From assembly GCA_947625045.1 (NCBI GenBank), contig CANQMW010000024.1, positions 1 through 43,726 of the forward strand: a stretch of 43,726 nt of DNA. Reading direction: 5' to 3'. This DNA comes from an uncultured Oscillospiraceae bacterium. Lineage in GTDB: Bacteria; Bacillota; Clostridia; Oscillospirales; Oscillospiraceae. A program made the position numbers and the translations under genes. Positions 7,763-13,321 of the stretch are shown here, piece by piece (position 1 is the first letter of the stretch; every line of letters starts with the position of its first letter). A model generated the notes under the pieces. That model saw nothing but the letters and a program-made list of their open reading frames with translations, made no database searches and was not told the DNA's origin.

Positions 7763-8272
7763 TCAGACAGCCGCCTCCGTATTCGCCATCACTCTTCTCG
7801 CCGAGATGGACTGTGTGCCATTGTTGATCGAGATGCAGCCCCAGTCCCCGTTGAACGTGACAGTCACGCCGTCCGGAACATCCGTGTAGACGTACAGGTC
7901 CGTCGTGGGCTTATCCCACGTCAGTGATTCGCTCCAGCAGCTTTGCTCCACGTTGATGGACGCGGTGGACGTGGCCCCTTGTGCCTCTTTCCAGCCATCA
8001 GCCAAAGAATTAAACTGCTTTGCTGGCGCTTCATCCACGCTGACCGCTACCACACCCAAACTGGACTCTACCACATATGTGTTATCCACGGGCGCGGGAA
8101 GGTCCTCCGCCGCCGGGGCGGGCTCTTCCGCGGGCGGCGTCTCTTCCGCCGCGGGCGCCGCCTCCGCCGGGACAGGCTCCTCCGGCGCCATGGGCTCCGC
8201 CGCGAAGACAGGGACCGCCAGCCCCAGCACCATCACGAACGCCAATAACAGACTCAAAGCGCGCTTTTTCAT
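7763..8272 (-). CDS. Giant secreted surface protein, upstream (5') part with signal peptide
   Basis: The frame starts at ATG 8272 with AGGAGGG nine bases upstream and encodes a clear signal peptide (MKKRALSLLLAFVMVLGL, cleavage near VFA). A Pro/Glu/Ala-rich stalk follows, then a beta-rich start of the adhesin region (DVPDGVTVTFNGDWGCISI). After about residue 153 the frame changes to an unrelated tail and stops at 7763, while the adhesin sequence goes on in another frame. If translated alone it gives a short secreted 169-residue fragment without the wall-binding end. Transcription would come from the promoter at 8336-8365, whose spacer contains ten G. Confidence 0.8.
   Translation of the reverse strand: MKKRALSLLLAFVMVLGLAVPVFAAEPMAPEEPVPAEAAPAAEETPPAEEPAPAAEDLPAPVDNTYVVESSLGVVAVSVDEAPAKQFNSLADGWKEAQGATSTASINVEQSCWSESLTWDKPTTDLYVYTDVPDGVTVTFNGDWGCISINNGTQSISARRVMANTEAAV
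7812..7817 (-). other. (CA)3 run at the frameshift point of the giant surface gene
   Basis: On the minus strand the frame before the break reads N-N-G-T and then hits CACACA. Removing one CA gives N-N-G-T-V-H-L-G-E-K-S and joins the two frames without any other change, restoring a protein of about 2,090 residues. A single missing base nearby would also restore it. The cause may be a real slippage event, a fixed mutation or an assembly error. Confidence 0.65.
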
Positions 8273-8335
8273 TATGTATCCCTCCTGTGACGCTTTTATG
8301 GGTATAAAACGCGATGATATATTATGTTATCTTAT

Positions 8336-8365
8336 ATTGTACCCCCCCCCCGGTGGGGTTCGCAA
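8336..8365 (-). promoter_or_regulatory. Promoter of the giant surface gene with ten G in its spacer
   Basis: Read on the minus strand: TTGCGA (8365-8360), an 18-base spacer that ends in ten consecutive G (8351-8342), then TACAAT (8341-8336). The expected transcription start near 8329 leaves a leader of about 57 bases before the AGGAGGG site and ATG. Spacer length strongly affects sigma-A promoters (17 is best), so gain or loss of one G should change output. The same arrangement is known from phase-variable promoters such as Neisseria porA. Confidence 0.6.
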
Positions 8366-8410
8366 CAGCAATTCAGGTTCGATTTCCCGCAATTCGCGTC
8401 AAACGAGCAT

Positions 8411-8438
8411 AAAAAACGCCTCCCCGAGGGGAGGCGTT
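8411..8438 (-). terminator. Terminator of the dipeptidase gene
   Basis: AACGCCTCCCC (8415-8425) pairs with GGGGAGGCGTT (8428-8438). On the minus strand the stem is followed by six T (from A 8411-8416). It lies about 90 bases beyond the dipeptidase stop at 8525 and is the first hairpin of the interspersed repeat. Confidence 0.75.
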
Positions 8439-8443
8439 ACATC

Positions 8444-8510
8444 TTGGAGGCTCCCTTGTGCAAAGGGAGCTGTCGCCGCCGTCAGGCGGTGACTGAGGGA
8501 TCGTCGCGTT
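8444..8510 (+). repeat. Interspersed palindromic repeat, copy 1
   Basis: The segment contains GGAGGCTCCCTTGTGCAAAG and GGGAGCTG (8446-8472), a variable inner hairpin (CGCCGCCGTCAGGCGG) and the conserved end TGACTGAGGGAT (8490-8501) followed by CGTCGCGTT. The same blocks occur at 29480-29543. Elements of this kind are common between genes of Oscillospirales (from memory, not searched). It sits after the dipeptidase gene, next to its terminator hairpin. Confidence 0.75.
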
Positions 8511-8524
8511 ACGGAGGCGGGCAT

Positions 8525-10267
8525 TCATTCTATGCCCAGCGCGGCCTTGTCGGCGAGGCTGGTCTGGCCGTAGCCCACCGCTTCCATCCAATCGGCGGGA
8601 TAGCCGGGGGTCTCGTAATCGTCGCCGGAGGCGTCGGCCGCGGCCACCTGATTGCGGCCCACCTCCTCCATCCATTCGGTGGGATAGCCGGAGGCGTCGC
8701 CGCCGCCGGGGCCGTCGCCCACGACCATGCCGTCCTGATAGCGGCCCACCAGCGTCCAGGCAAAGTCCCACCAGCCCTCGTTGACCGCGTTCATGCTGTC
8801 GTTGACATACGCTGTCAGCACGGCCCTGGCGCCGTCCACGTCGCCGGCGTTCCAGAGCGCGAGGGCCTCGGCCTCCACGCCGGCGTGGCCGGCGAAGAAC
8901 CCGTCCTCATACTTGGCCTTCTCGGCCCGGATGTCGGCGTACATGGCGTCCCAGCGGAGGTTGGCCCAGTTGTTCACGAAGTTGAAGGCCCACCAGGCGC
9001 AGCTGGGGTCGAAATGATAGCGGTCGCCGGTGGACCACGCCTCGGGCACTTCGGTGGTCCCGGCGTACAGGGGCACGTAAACAGTGGTGTCGGGGGCGTC
9101 CTCGCCGAACCACATCAGGCTGCCTATCTCCCCCGGCATGCCGGGCCGGAGCTCGGCCACGAAGCTGTAGCTGCAGCGGTACTGGGCTATCCCGCGCTCC
9201 CAGTCCTCCTCCGCCGCGGCCGCGGGCTTTTCGCCGCCCTGCCAGCGGGTGGGGTCATGGAAGGGGCCGGCGGCCAGACCCTGGGTCAGGTCGTATTCGG
9301 TGCCCTCCAGGTGGTCGCTGTAGATGTCCATGATGTTTTGGACGGTCACAGGCTCGTCGGGCGTGACGGCGAAGTCATAGTGCTCCTGGCGGCCCAGGAC
9401 CTCAAAGTCCCGGGAGGGGGCCAGCAGGCTGAACGCCCGCCACTCCCGGCAGCTGGCGTAGAACTCGTATCCATAGGGCTCGGGGTCAAAGAGCTTGGTG
9501 AAGTTGAAATCCTCCCCCTCCTTCCACCAGCCCAGCTTCTCCGGCAGGGCGGTGATGCCGGTGGACCACATGAACTCGTCGGGGTCGTCAAAGTCGATGA
9601 CGCCGATGCGGGAGCGGTTGGCGCCGACGAAGACCCCGTCGTCGGGCACCCGGCGGGCCGCCCAGTGGGCGCCGGGCGCGCCGCTGCCGGCCGTCCACTG
9701 GGGGCCGCCGCCGCAGATCTCGAATATCCACACCTCGCTGTTGTCGGCCACCAGCAGGCACTCGCCGCCGTCACAGTAGCCGTACTTCTCGGCGAACTCG
9801 CCCATGACACGCACGCACTCCCTGGCGGTGGCGGCGCGGGCCAGGCCGATCTGCTCCAGGTTCGCGATGACCATCATGCCGTTGGGACAGAAGACCTCGT
9901 CGGTGCCGCCCCAGGTGAACTCACTGATGACGACGCCTTTCTCGTTCATGAAGGGATAGGCGATATTGAAGTAGGTGTAGGTCTCGGGGGCCTGGGGGAT
10001 CCGGCCGGCCAGCTTAGGGACCGTCCTGGTGTCGCCGCAGGGGTCGTTGTAGATGTCGACCATCTCGCCGTCGGCGTGGGCGCCGCCCTCCACGATCTGG
10101 ATGCGGTGGTCGTACCAGCCGTCGCAGGTATGGGCGACCAGAACGGAGCCGTCGGCGGAGGCGTCCCTGCCCACCGCGACGGTGGTGCAGGCCAGGGCGC
10201 TGCCGCCCAGGGAGACCGTCAGCGCCGCCGCGAGGACCGCGGACACGAGCTTCTTCAGGTGTTTCAT
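8525..10267 (-). CDS. Secreted C69-family dipeptidase
   Basis: The 580-aa protein begins with a signal peptide (MKHLKKLVSAVLAAALTVSL) that ends directly before CTTVAVGRDAS. In family C69 (PepD/U34) the cysteine at the start of the mature protein is the nucleophile, followed by a D-G-S motif, here ADGSVLVAH. This fits an exported N-terminal-nucleophile dipeptidase that releases amino acids from small peptides. The middle carries family-like stretches (EFTWGGTDEVFCPNG, ARAATARECVRVMGE). The C-terminal 65 residues hold two copies of a Y-P-x-(E/D)-W-M-E-x-V-G unit separated by acidic linkers, which I do not know from the family. The start is supported by GAGGAGGAACCG before the ATG. It is transcribed alone. 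Confidence 0.85.
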   Translation of the reverse strand: MKHLKKLVSAVLAAALTVSLGGSALACTTVAVGRDASADGSVLVAHTCDGWYDHRIQIVEGGAHADGEMVDIYNDPCGDTRTVPKLAGRIPQAPETYTYFNIAYPFMNEKGVVISEFTWGGTDEVFCPNGMMVIANLEQIGLARAATARECVRVMGEFAEKYGYCDGGECLLVADNSEVWIFEICGGGPQWTAGSGAPGAHWAARRVPDDGVFVGANRSRIGVIDFDDPDEFMWSTGITALPEKLGWWKEGEDFNFTKLFDPEPYGYEFYASCREWRAFSLLAPSRDFEVLGRQEHYDFAVTPDEPVTVQNIMDIYSDHLEGTEYDLTQGLAAGPFHDPTRWQGGEKPAAAAEEDWERGIAQYRCSYSFVAELRPGMPGEIGSLMWFGEDAPDTTVYVPLYAGTTEVPEAWSTGDRYHFDPSCAWWAFNFVNNWANLRWDAMYADIRAEKAKYEDGFFAGHAGVEAEALALWNAGDVDGARAVLTAYVNDSMNAVNEGWWDFAWTLVGRYQDGMVVGDGPGGGDASGYPTEWMEEVGRNQVAAADASGDDYETPGYPADWMEAVGYGQTSLADKAALGIE

Positions 10268-10311
10268 TCGGTTCCTCCTCTTATATCTTCTGTCTTCGCC
10301 TTTGTGACGCT

Positions 10312-10341
10312 ATTATAGCATCTTTTCCTTTTTTGTGACAC
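10312..10341 (-). promoter_or_regulatory. Promoter of the dipeptidase gene
   Basis: On the minus strand GTGTCA (10341-10336), an 18-base spacer and TATAAT (10317-10312) precede the gene by about 45 bases. The -10 is perfect and the -35 matches four of six positions. Confidence 0.55.
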
Positions 10342-10353
10342 CCATTATTGCGC

Positions 10354-10382
10354 TTGTGCAGCTCGCTTCCGCATGATATACT
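10354..10382 (+). promoter_or_regulatory. Promoter of the flavin-reductase-like gene pair
   Basis: TTGTGC (10354-10359), a 17-base spacer and TATACT (10377-10382) precede the ATG at 10443 by about 60 bases, with AAAGGAG as ribosome site. Confidence 0.6.
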
Positions 10383-10442
10383 GAACACCGTGGAACACGC
10401 GCGCCCGCAAAACGGGGCGCAAATAGTAAAGGAGTGCTTGCA

Positions 10443-11015
10443 ATGATGAAGGATTTTGGCGTAAAACCCTATCTCTATCCCATGCCCACCTATATGATCG
10501 CCACCTACAACGAGGACGGCACCGTGGACGCCATGATGATGGCCTGGGGCGGCATATGCGCCGAGGACATGGTGGCCCTGAACCTGGAGGCCAGCCACAA
10601 GACCGTGGCCAACCTCCGCGCCCGGGGCGCCTTCACCCTGTCCGTGCCCGGCACCGACACCCTGGCGGCCAGCGACTACATGGGCATCGCCTCCGCCAAC
10701 GATACCCCGGATAAGTTTGAGCGCACCGGCCTCACCGCCGTGAAGAGCACCCGGGTGGACGCGCCCGTCATCCAGGAATATCCCCTGACGCTGGAGTGCA
10801 CCGTGGAAAAGTTCGAGGACGAGCCCTACGGCCTGCGGGTGCTGGGCCGCATAGTGAACGTGATGGCGGACGAGAAGGTGCTGGACGAGCTGGGCCGCAT
10901 CGACGCGGCGAAGCTGAACGCCTTCTGCTTCGACCAGATGCGAAACGGCTACTACGCCGCCGATCAAAAAGTGGGCCAGGCCTGGAACTCCGGCGCCGGG
11001 CTCATGAAGAAGTAA
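10443..11015 (+). CDS. Flavin reductase-like (FMN-binding split barrel) protein
   Basis: The 190-aa product resembles the flavin reductase / FMN-binding split-barrel family: an N-terminal strand set with MMMAWGGICAEDMVALNLEASHKT, where a ligand-binding loop and the H-K-T segment lie near the isoalloxazine site, followed by GAFTLSVP and the D-Y-M-G segment. Such proteins bind FMN and move electrons between NAD(P)H, flavin and small acceptors in the cytoplasm. The start at 10443 is preferred over an upstream TTG because AAAGGAG lies eight bases before it. The next gene, also a split-barrel protein, starts 12 bases after its stop, so the two form an operon, probably for flavin-linked redox or detoxification work. 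The exact substrate is unknown. Confidence 0.85.
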   Translation: MMKDFGVKPYLYPMPTYMIATYNEDGTVDAMMMAWGGICAEDMVALNLEASHKTVANLRARGAFTLSVPGTDTLAASDYMGIASANDTPDKFERTGLTAVKSTRVDAPVIQEYPLTLECTVEKFEDEPYGLRVLGRIVNVMADEKVLDELGRIDAAKLNAFCFDQMRNGYYAADQKVGQAWNSGAGLMKK

Positions 11016-11027
11016 AGGAGACATCTC

Positions 11028-11420
11028 ATGGAGAAGGTATATGAATTTCTGAAAGCCGCCGGGACCTATTACCTGGCCACCGTGGACGGTGACCAGCCCC
11101 GGGTGCGCCCCTTCGGCACCGTCCACATCTTCGAGGGAAAGCTCTACATCCAGACCGGCAAGAGCAAGGATGTGGCCCGTCAGCTGGCCGCCAATCCCAA
11201 GGCGGAGATATGCGCCTTCAAGGACGGTACATGGCTGCGCGTGGCCGGAAAGCTCATAGAGGACGACCGGGTGGAGGCCCGCAAGAGCATGCTGGACGCC
11301 TACCCCGACCTGCGGGGCATGTATGACGAGAACGACGGCAACACCGAGGTGCTGTACTTCCAGGACGCCGCCGCCACCTTCAGCTCCTTCACCGCCCCCT
11401 CCAAGACGGTCCGGTTCTGA
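11028..11420 (+). CDS. Pyridoxamine 5'-phosphate oxidase-like FMN-binding protein
   Basis: The 130-aa protein has the small split-barrel fold of PNPOx-like proteins: YYLATVDGDQPRVRPFG (strand pair with the R-V-R-P-F motif that contacts FMN), LYIQTGKSKDVARQLAANPKAEIC and a C-terminal strand. Members act as FMN-dependent reductases, nitroimidazole-resistance-type proteins or small-molecule binders rather than as true vitamin B6 oxidases, and its short length agrees with that. The GGAGA site lies nine bases before the ATG. It is the second gene of a two-gene operon and is followed by a strong terminator. Confidence 0.85.
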   Translation: MEKVYEFLKAAGTYYLATVDGDQPRVRPFGTVHIFEGKLYIQTGKSKDVARQLAANPKAEICAFKDGTWLRVAGKLIEDDRVEARKSMLDAYPDLRGMYDENDGNTEVLYFQDAAATFSSFTAPSKTVRF

Positions 11421-11432
11421 ATATACGCACAT

Positions 11433-11462
11433 ACCGCCCGGGCGATGCCCCGGGCGGTTTTT
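11433..11462 (+). terminator. Strong rho-independent terminator
   Basis: ACCGCCCGGG (11433-11442) pairs with CCCGGGCGGT (11449-11458), loop CGATGC, followed by a T run to 11462. It ends the flavin-protein operon. Confidence 0.9.
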
Positions 11463-11544
11463 GCCGCGGAGAAACAACTGTCCGTTTTATGTCCCAGCCG
11501 GTATTTTATAATACAGGCAAAAGAACGACAAGGAGGACAGTATC

Positions 11545-12360
11545 ATGAAGTTCAAGATCGGTTTCTCCGCCGAGCCGGAGGCCCCTGCCGTCCCCGCGCC
11601 GAAGCATGGCGGCGGCCGCAGCGCCGACCCTCTCAAGAGCCTGGTGCGCGTGTATTTTCCCCAGCGGAACACCACCCTCAGCTACTATAACGACGCCTTC
11701 GACCTGCGCCGGGGCGACCTGGTGTTCGTGGAGGGCAAGCTGGCCGGCGTCCAGGGCCGGGTGGTGGACATCAGCTACAATTTCAAAATCAAGCTCTCGG
11801 ACTACAAGCGGGTCATCAGCTTTGCGGACACGGACGTATACGGCGTCTTCCATGCCGCTGGCTCGCACATGGTCACCTTCGACCGGGAGGCTATTCCCTT
11901 TGAAAAGGTCCGCACCTGGTTCCTTCCCCCGGAGACCGAGGAGGAGACCTATGTTTCGAGCCGGGACGGCAGCGCCATTTCCCTGAGCGACCTGTCCGGC
12001 CTGAACGCCAGCCCGGAGGTGTTTCACCGGGGCCAGGACTACTACCGCGAAAACCGGGTCAGCTACCTCTCTCTGGAGGGTTATCATGGCCATGCCATCG
12101 TGGAGGGAACCAGGCCCTACGACGTGGAGTTCGAGTACGCCGACGGGGAGATACTGAACATGGTGTGCCCCTGCTTCTGCGCCTTCCCCTGCAAGCACGA
12201 GGTGGCGGTGCTGCTCCAGCTGAAGGAGACCCTGGAGCTCATCGAAAAGCGCTATGCCGACGCCTTTGCCCAAACGGGCTGTTTCGCGGCGGTGAGCCGG
12301 GAGACCTTCTTCTCCTACGCCATGGGCGCACGGGAGGACCTGACGCTGAAATTGAGTTAA
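11545..12360 (+). CDS. SWIM zinc-finger protein
   Basis: The 271-aa product carries a SWIM-type zinc motif near its C-terminus: Cys210 and Cys212 (CFC) followed by Cys216-Lys-His218, inside VCPCFCAFPCKHEVAVLLQL. SWIM domains bind zinc and take part in DNA or protein contacts, often beside SNF2 helicases. The segment before it (ASPEVFHRGQDYYRENRVSYLSLEG) is the usual lead-in of SWIM proteins. The N-terminal half (LVRVYFPQRNTTLSYYND, RRGDLVFVEGKLAGVQGRVVDI) looks like a small beta-barrel domain I cannot name with confidence. No helicase gene lies nearby. The ATG has AAGGAGGACAG upstream, and TATAAT at 11507-11512 is a possible -10 with no clear -35. Confidence 0.8.
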   Translation: MKFKIGFSAEPEAPAVPAPKHGGGRSADPLKSLVRVYFPQRNTTLSYYNDAFDLRRGDLVFVEGKLAGVQGRVVDISYNFKIKLSDYKRVISFADTDVYGVFHAAGSHMVTFDREAIPFEKVRTWFLPPETEEETYVSSRDGSAISLSDLSGLNASPEVFHRGQDYYRENRVSYLSLEGYHGHAIVEGTRPYDVEFEYADGEILNMVCPCFCAFPCKHEVAVLLQLKETLELIEKRYADAFAQTGCFAAVSRETFFSYAMGAREDLTLKLS

Positions 12361-12419
12361 AAGTTATGTAAACTATATTATGTTAATAATCACCCCTGCC
12401 ATATCGGCCGGGGCGATGC

Positions 12420-12572
12420 TTATGCCTCTGTGTCTTTCTCCTTTTGCTCCTCGGGCGGGTCCGTCTGGGCCAGGTAATCCTCCTCGCACTCCCGCTGGGC
12501 CGCGACGAGGATGTTGATGGCCTTCTCCATGGCCCGGTTCATCTTATAGTACATTTCCTGATAGTCCGCCAT
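12420..12572 (-). CDS. Small acidic helical protein divergent from an XRE regulator
   Basis: Starting at ATG 12572, which has AAGGAGGT eight bases upstream, the product is 50 aa (MADYQEMYYKMNRAMEKAIN...). A longer reading from 12629 would cross the operator and lacks a ribosome site. It is predicted as one or two helices with a charged tail (PPEEQKEKDTEA); I do not recognise the family. It is transcribed away from the XRE regulator at 12653 from a shared, symmetric control region, so it is probably that regulator's target or partner. Confidence 0.6.
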   Translation of the reverse strand: MADYQEMYYKMNRAMEKAINILVAAQRECEEDYLAQTDPPEEQKEKDTEA

Positions 12573-12595
12573 ATTGCCACCTCCTTGCGTATATC

Positions 12596-12639
12596 TTAGA
12601 ACAAAATGTTCATAATTGCAATAGAACATTTCGTTCTAA
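12596..12639. promoter_or_regulatory. Symmetric double operator and divergent promoters for the XRE pair
   Basis: TTAGAACAAAATGTTC (12596-12611) and GAACATTTCGTTCTAA (12624-12639) are inverted copies matching at 15 of 16 positions, and each arm is itself a dyad (GAAC-N5-GTTC). The palindrome TTGCAA at 12616-12621 lies between them and can serve as -35 for both directions: TTGCAA-N17-TAAGAT toward the small gene, and TTGCAA-N19-TATACT (12641-12646) toward the regulator. Each arm lies in a promoter spacer, so binding would repress. The five-base gap argues against the LexA box (GAAC-N4-GTTC). Confidence 0.7.
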
Positions 12640-12652
12640 CTATACTGAGATC

Positions 12653-12868
12653 ATGGCAGTTGTGGAAAAATACAAGCGTATACGGGATCTGCGGGAGGAC
12701 GCGGACCTCACCCAGCGGGAAGTGGGCGAGGCCATCAACGTCCCCCAGCGGACGTACGCCTACTATGAGAGCGGGGAGCGGATGATACCGCCCCAGGTGC
12801 TCTGCGCCCTGGCGGACTTCTACAATGTCTCCGTGGACTACATCCTCGGCCGGACGGATAGGCGCTGA
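12653..12868 (+). CDS. XRE-family (Cro/C1-type) transcriptional regulator
   Basis: The 71-aa protein is a lone helix-turn-helix domain: RDLREDADLTQREVGEAINV (helices 1-3), PQRTYAYYESGERMIPPQVLC (recognition helix and turn), then LADFYNVSVDYILGRTD, the usual end of XRE regulators. It binds DNA as a dimer and is most likely the repressor acting on the inverted operators directly upstream. The -10 TATACT ends only six bases before the ATG, so transcription should start at or next to the start codon and give a leaderless message. No proper Shine-Dalgarno is visible. A terminator follows. Confidence 0.85.
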   Translation: MAVVEKYKRIRDLREDADLTQREVGEAINVPQRTYAYYESGERMIPPQVLCALADFYNVSVDYILGRTDRR

Positions 12869-12880
12869 CAAGACAAAATG

Positions 12881-12912
12881 TGACCCGGGACATGCGTCCC
12901 GGGTCATTTTTT
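12881..12912. terminator. Bidirectional terminator between the XRE gene and mutT
   Basis: TGACCCGGGA (12881-12890) pairs perfectly with TCCCGGGTCA (12897-12906). T runs follow on both strands (TTTTTT on plus; CATTTTGT on minus), so it can end both converging genes. Confidence 0.85.
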
Positions 12913-13297
12913 ATCCCTTTTCCGCCATGAGACGCTTTAAGATCTCCGCGTCCGCGGGGCAGAAGTCGTACTTCGGTATCTCCTCCGGCCGTATCCAGGC
13001 CATGGCGCTGTGCTCCAGGAGCTTCGGCTCTCCTTCGGCGATGGAGGCGTTGAAGAGCGTCAGCCGGACGGTCAGGTCCGGGTACTCATGGACAAGCTCC
13101 ATGTATACGTCCCCCACGTCCACCGTGATATCCAGTTCCTCCCGGCACTCCCGGACAAGGGCCTGGGCCTTCGTCTCCCCCGGCTCCACCTTTCCGCCCA
13201 CGAACTCCCACAAAAGCCCCCGGGCCTTATGGGCAGGCCGCCGGCAGATGAGGAACTTATCCCCATCCCATATGAGCGCCGCCGCTACATCCGTCAT
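12911..13297 (-). CDS. mutT: NUDIX hydrolase, MutT (8-oxo-dGTPase) type
   Basis: The 128-aa protein contains a full NUDIX box: Gly35, Glu41, then R-E-C-R-E-E-L-D-I at 49-57, matching GX5EX7REUXEEXGU except Asp56 for the last Gly. The size and the W-E-F-V-G-G-K-V-E-P-G-E context are those of MutT, which hydrolyses oxidised 8-oxo-dGTP and prevents mutation. It starts 24 bases after the stop of the upstream secreted-protein gene and is likely co-transcribed with it. Assignment as MutT rather than another small NUDIX pyrophosphatase rests on sequence resemblance. Confidence 0.85.
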   Translation of the reverse strand: MTDVAAALIWDGDKFLICRRPAHKARGLLWEFVGGKVEPGETKAQALVRECREELDITVDVGDVYMELVHEYPDLTVRLTLFNASIAEGEPKLLEHSAMAWIRPEEIPKYDFCPADAEILKRLMAEKG

Positions 13298-13321
13298 ACG
13301 CGCACCTTCCTCTCTGTGCCG

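Noticed and set aside
8324-10318. Long plus-strand frame opposite the dipeptidase gene
   Set aside because: Composition is that of an antisense shadow, and the minus-strand frame has a full signal peptide and catalytic motif.
12596-12639. GAAC...GTTC dyads considered as LexA/SOS boxes
   Set aside because: The gap is five bases rather than the four of the Gram-positive LexA box, and an XRE regulator gene lies directly beside them.
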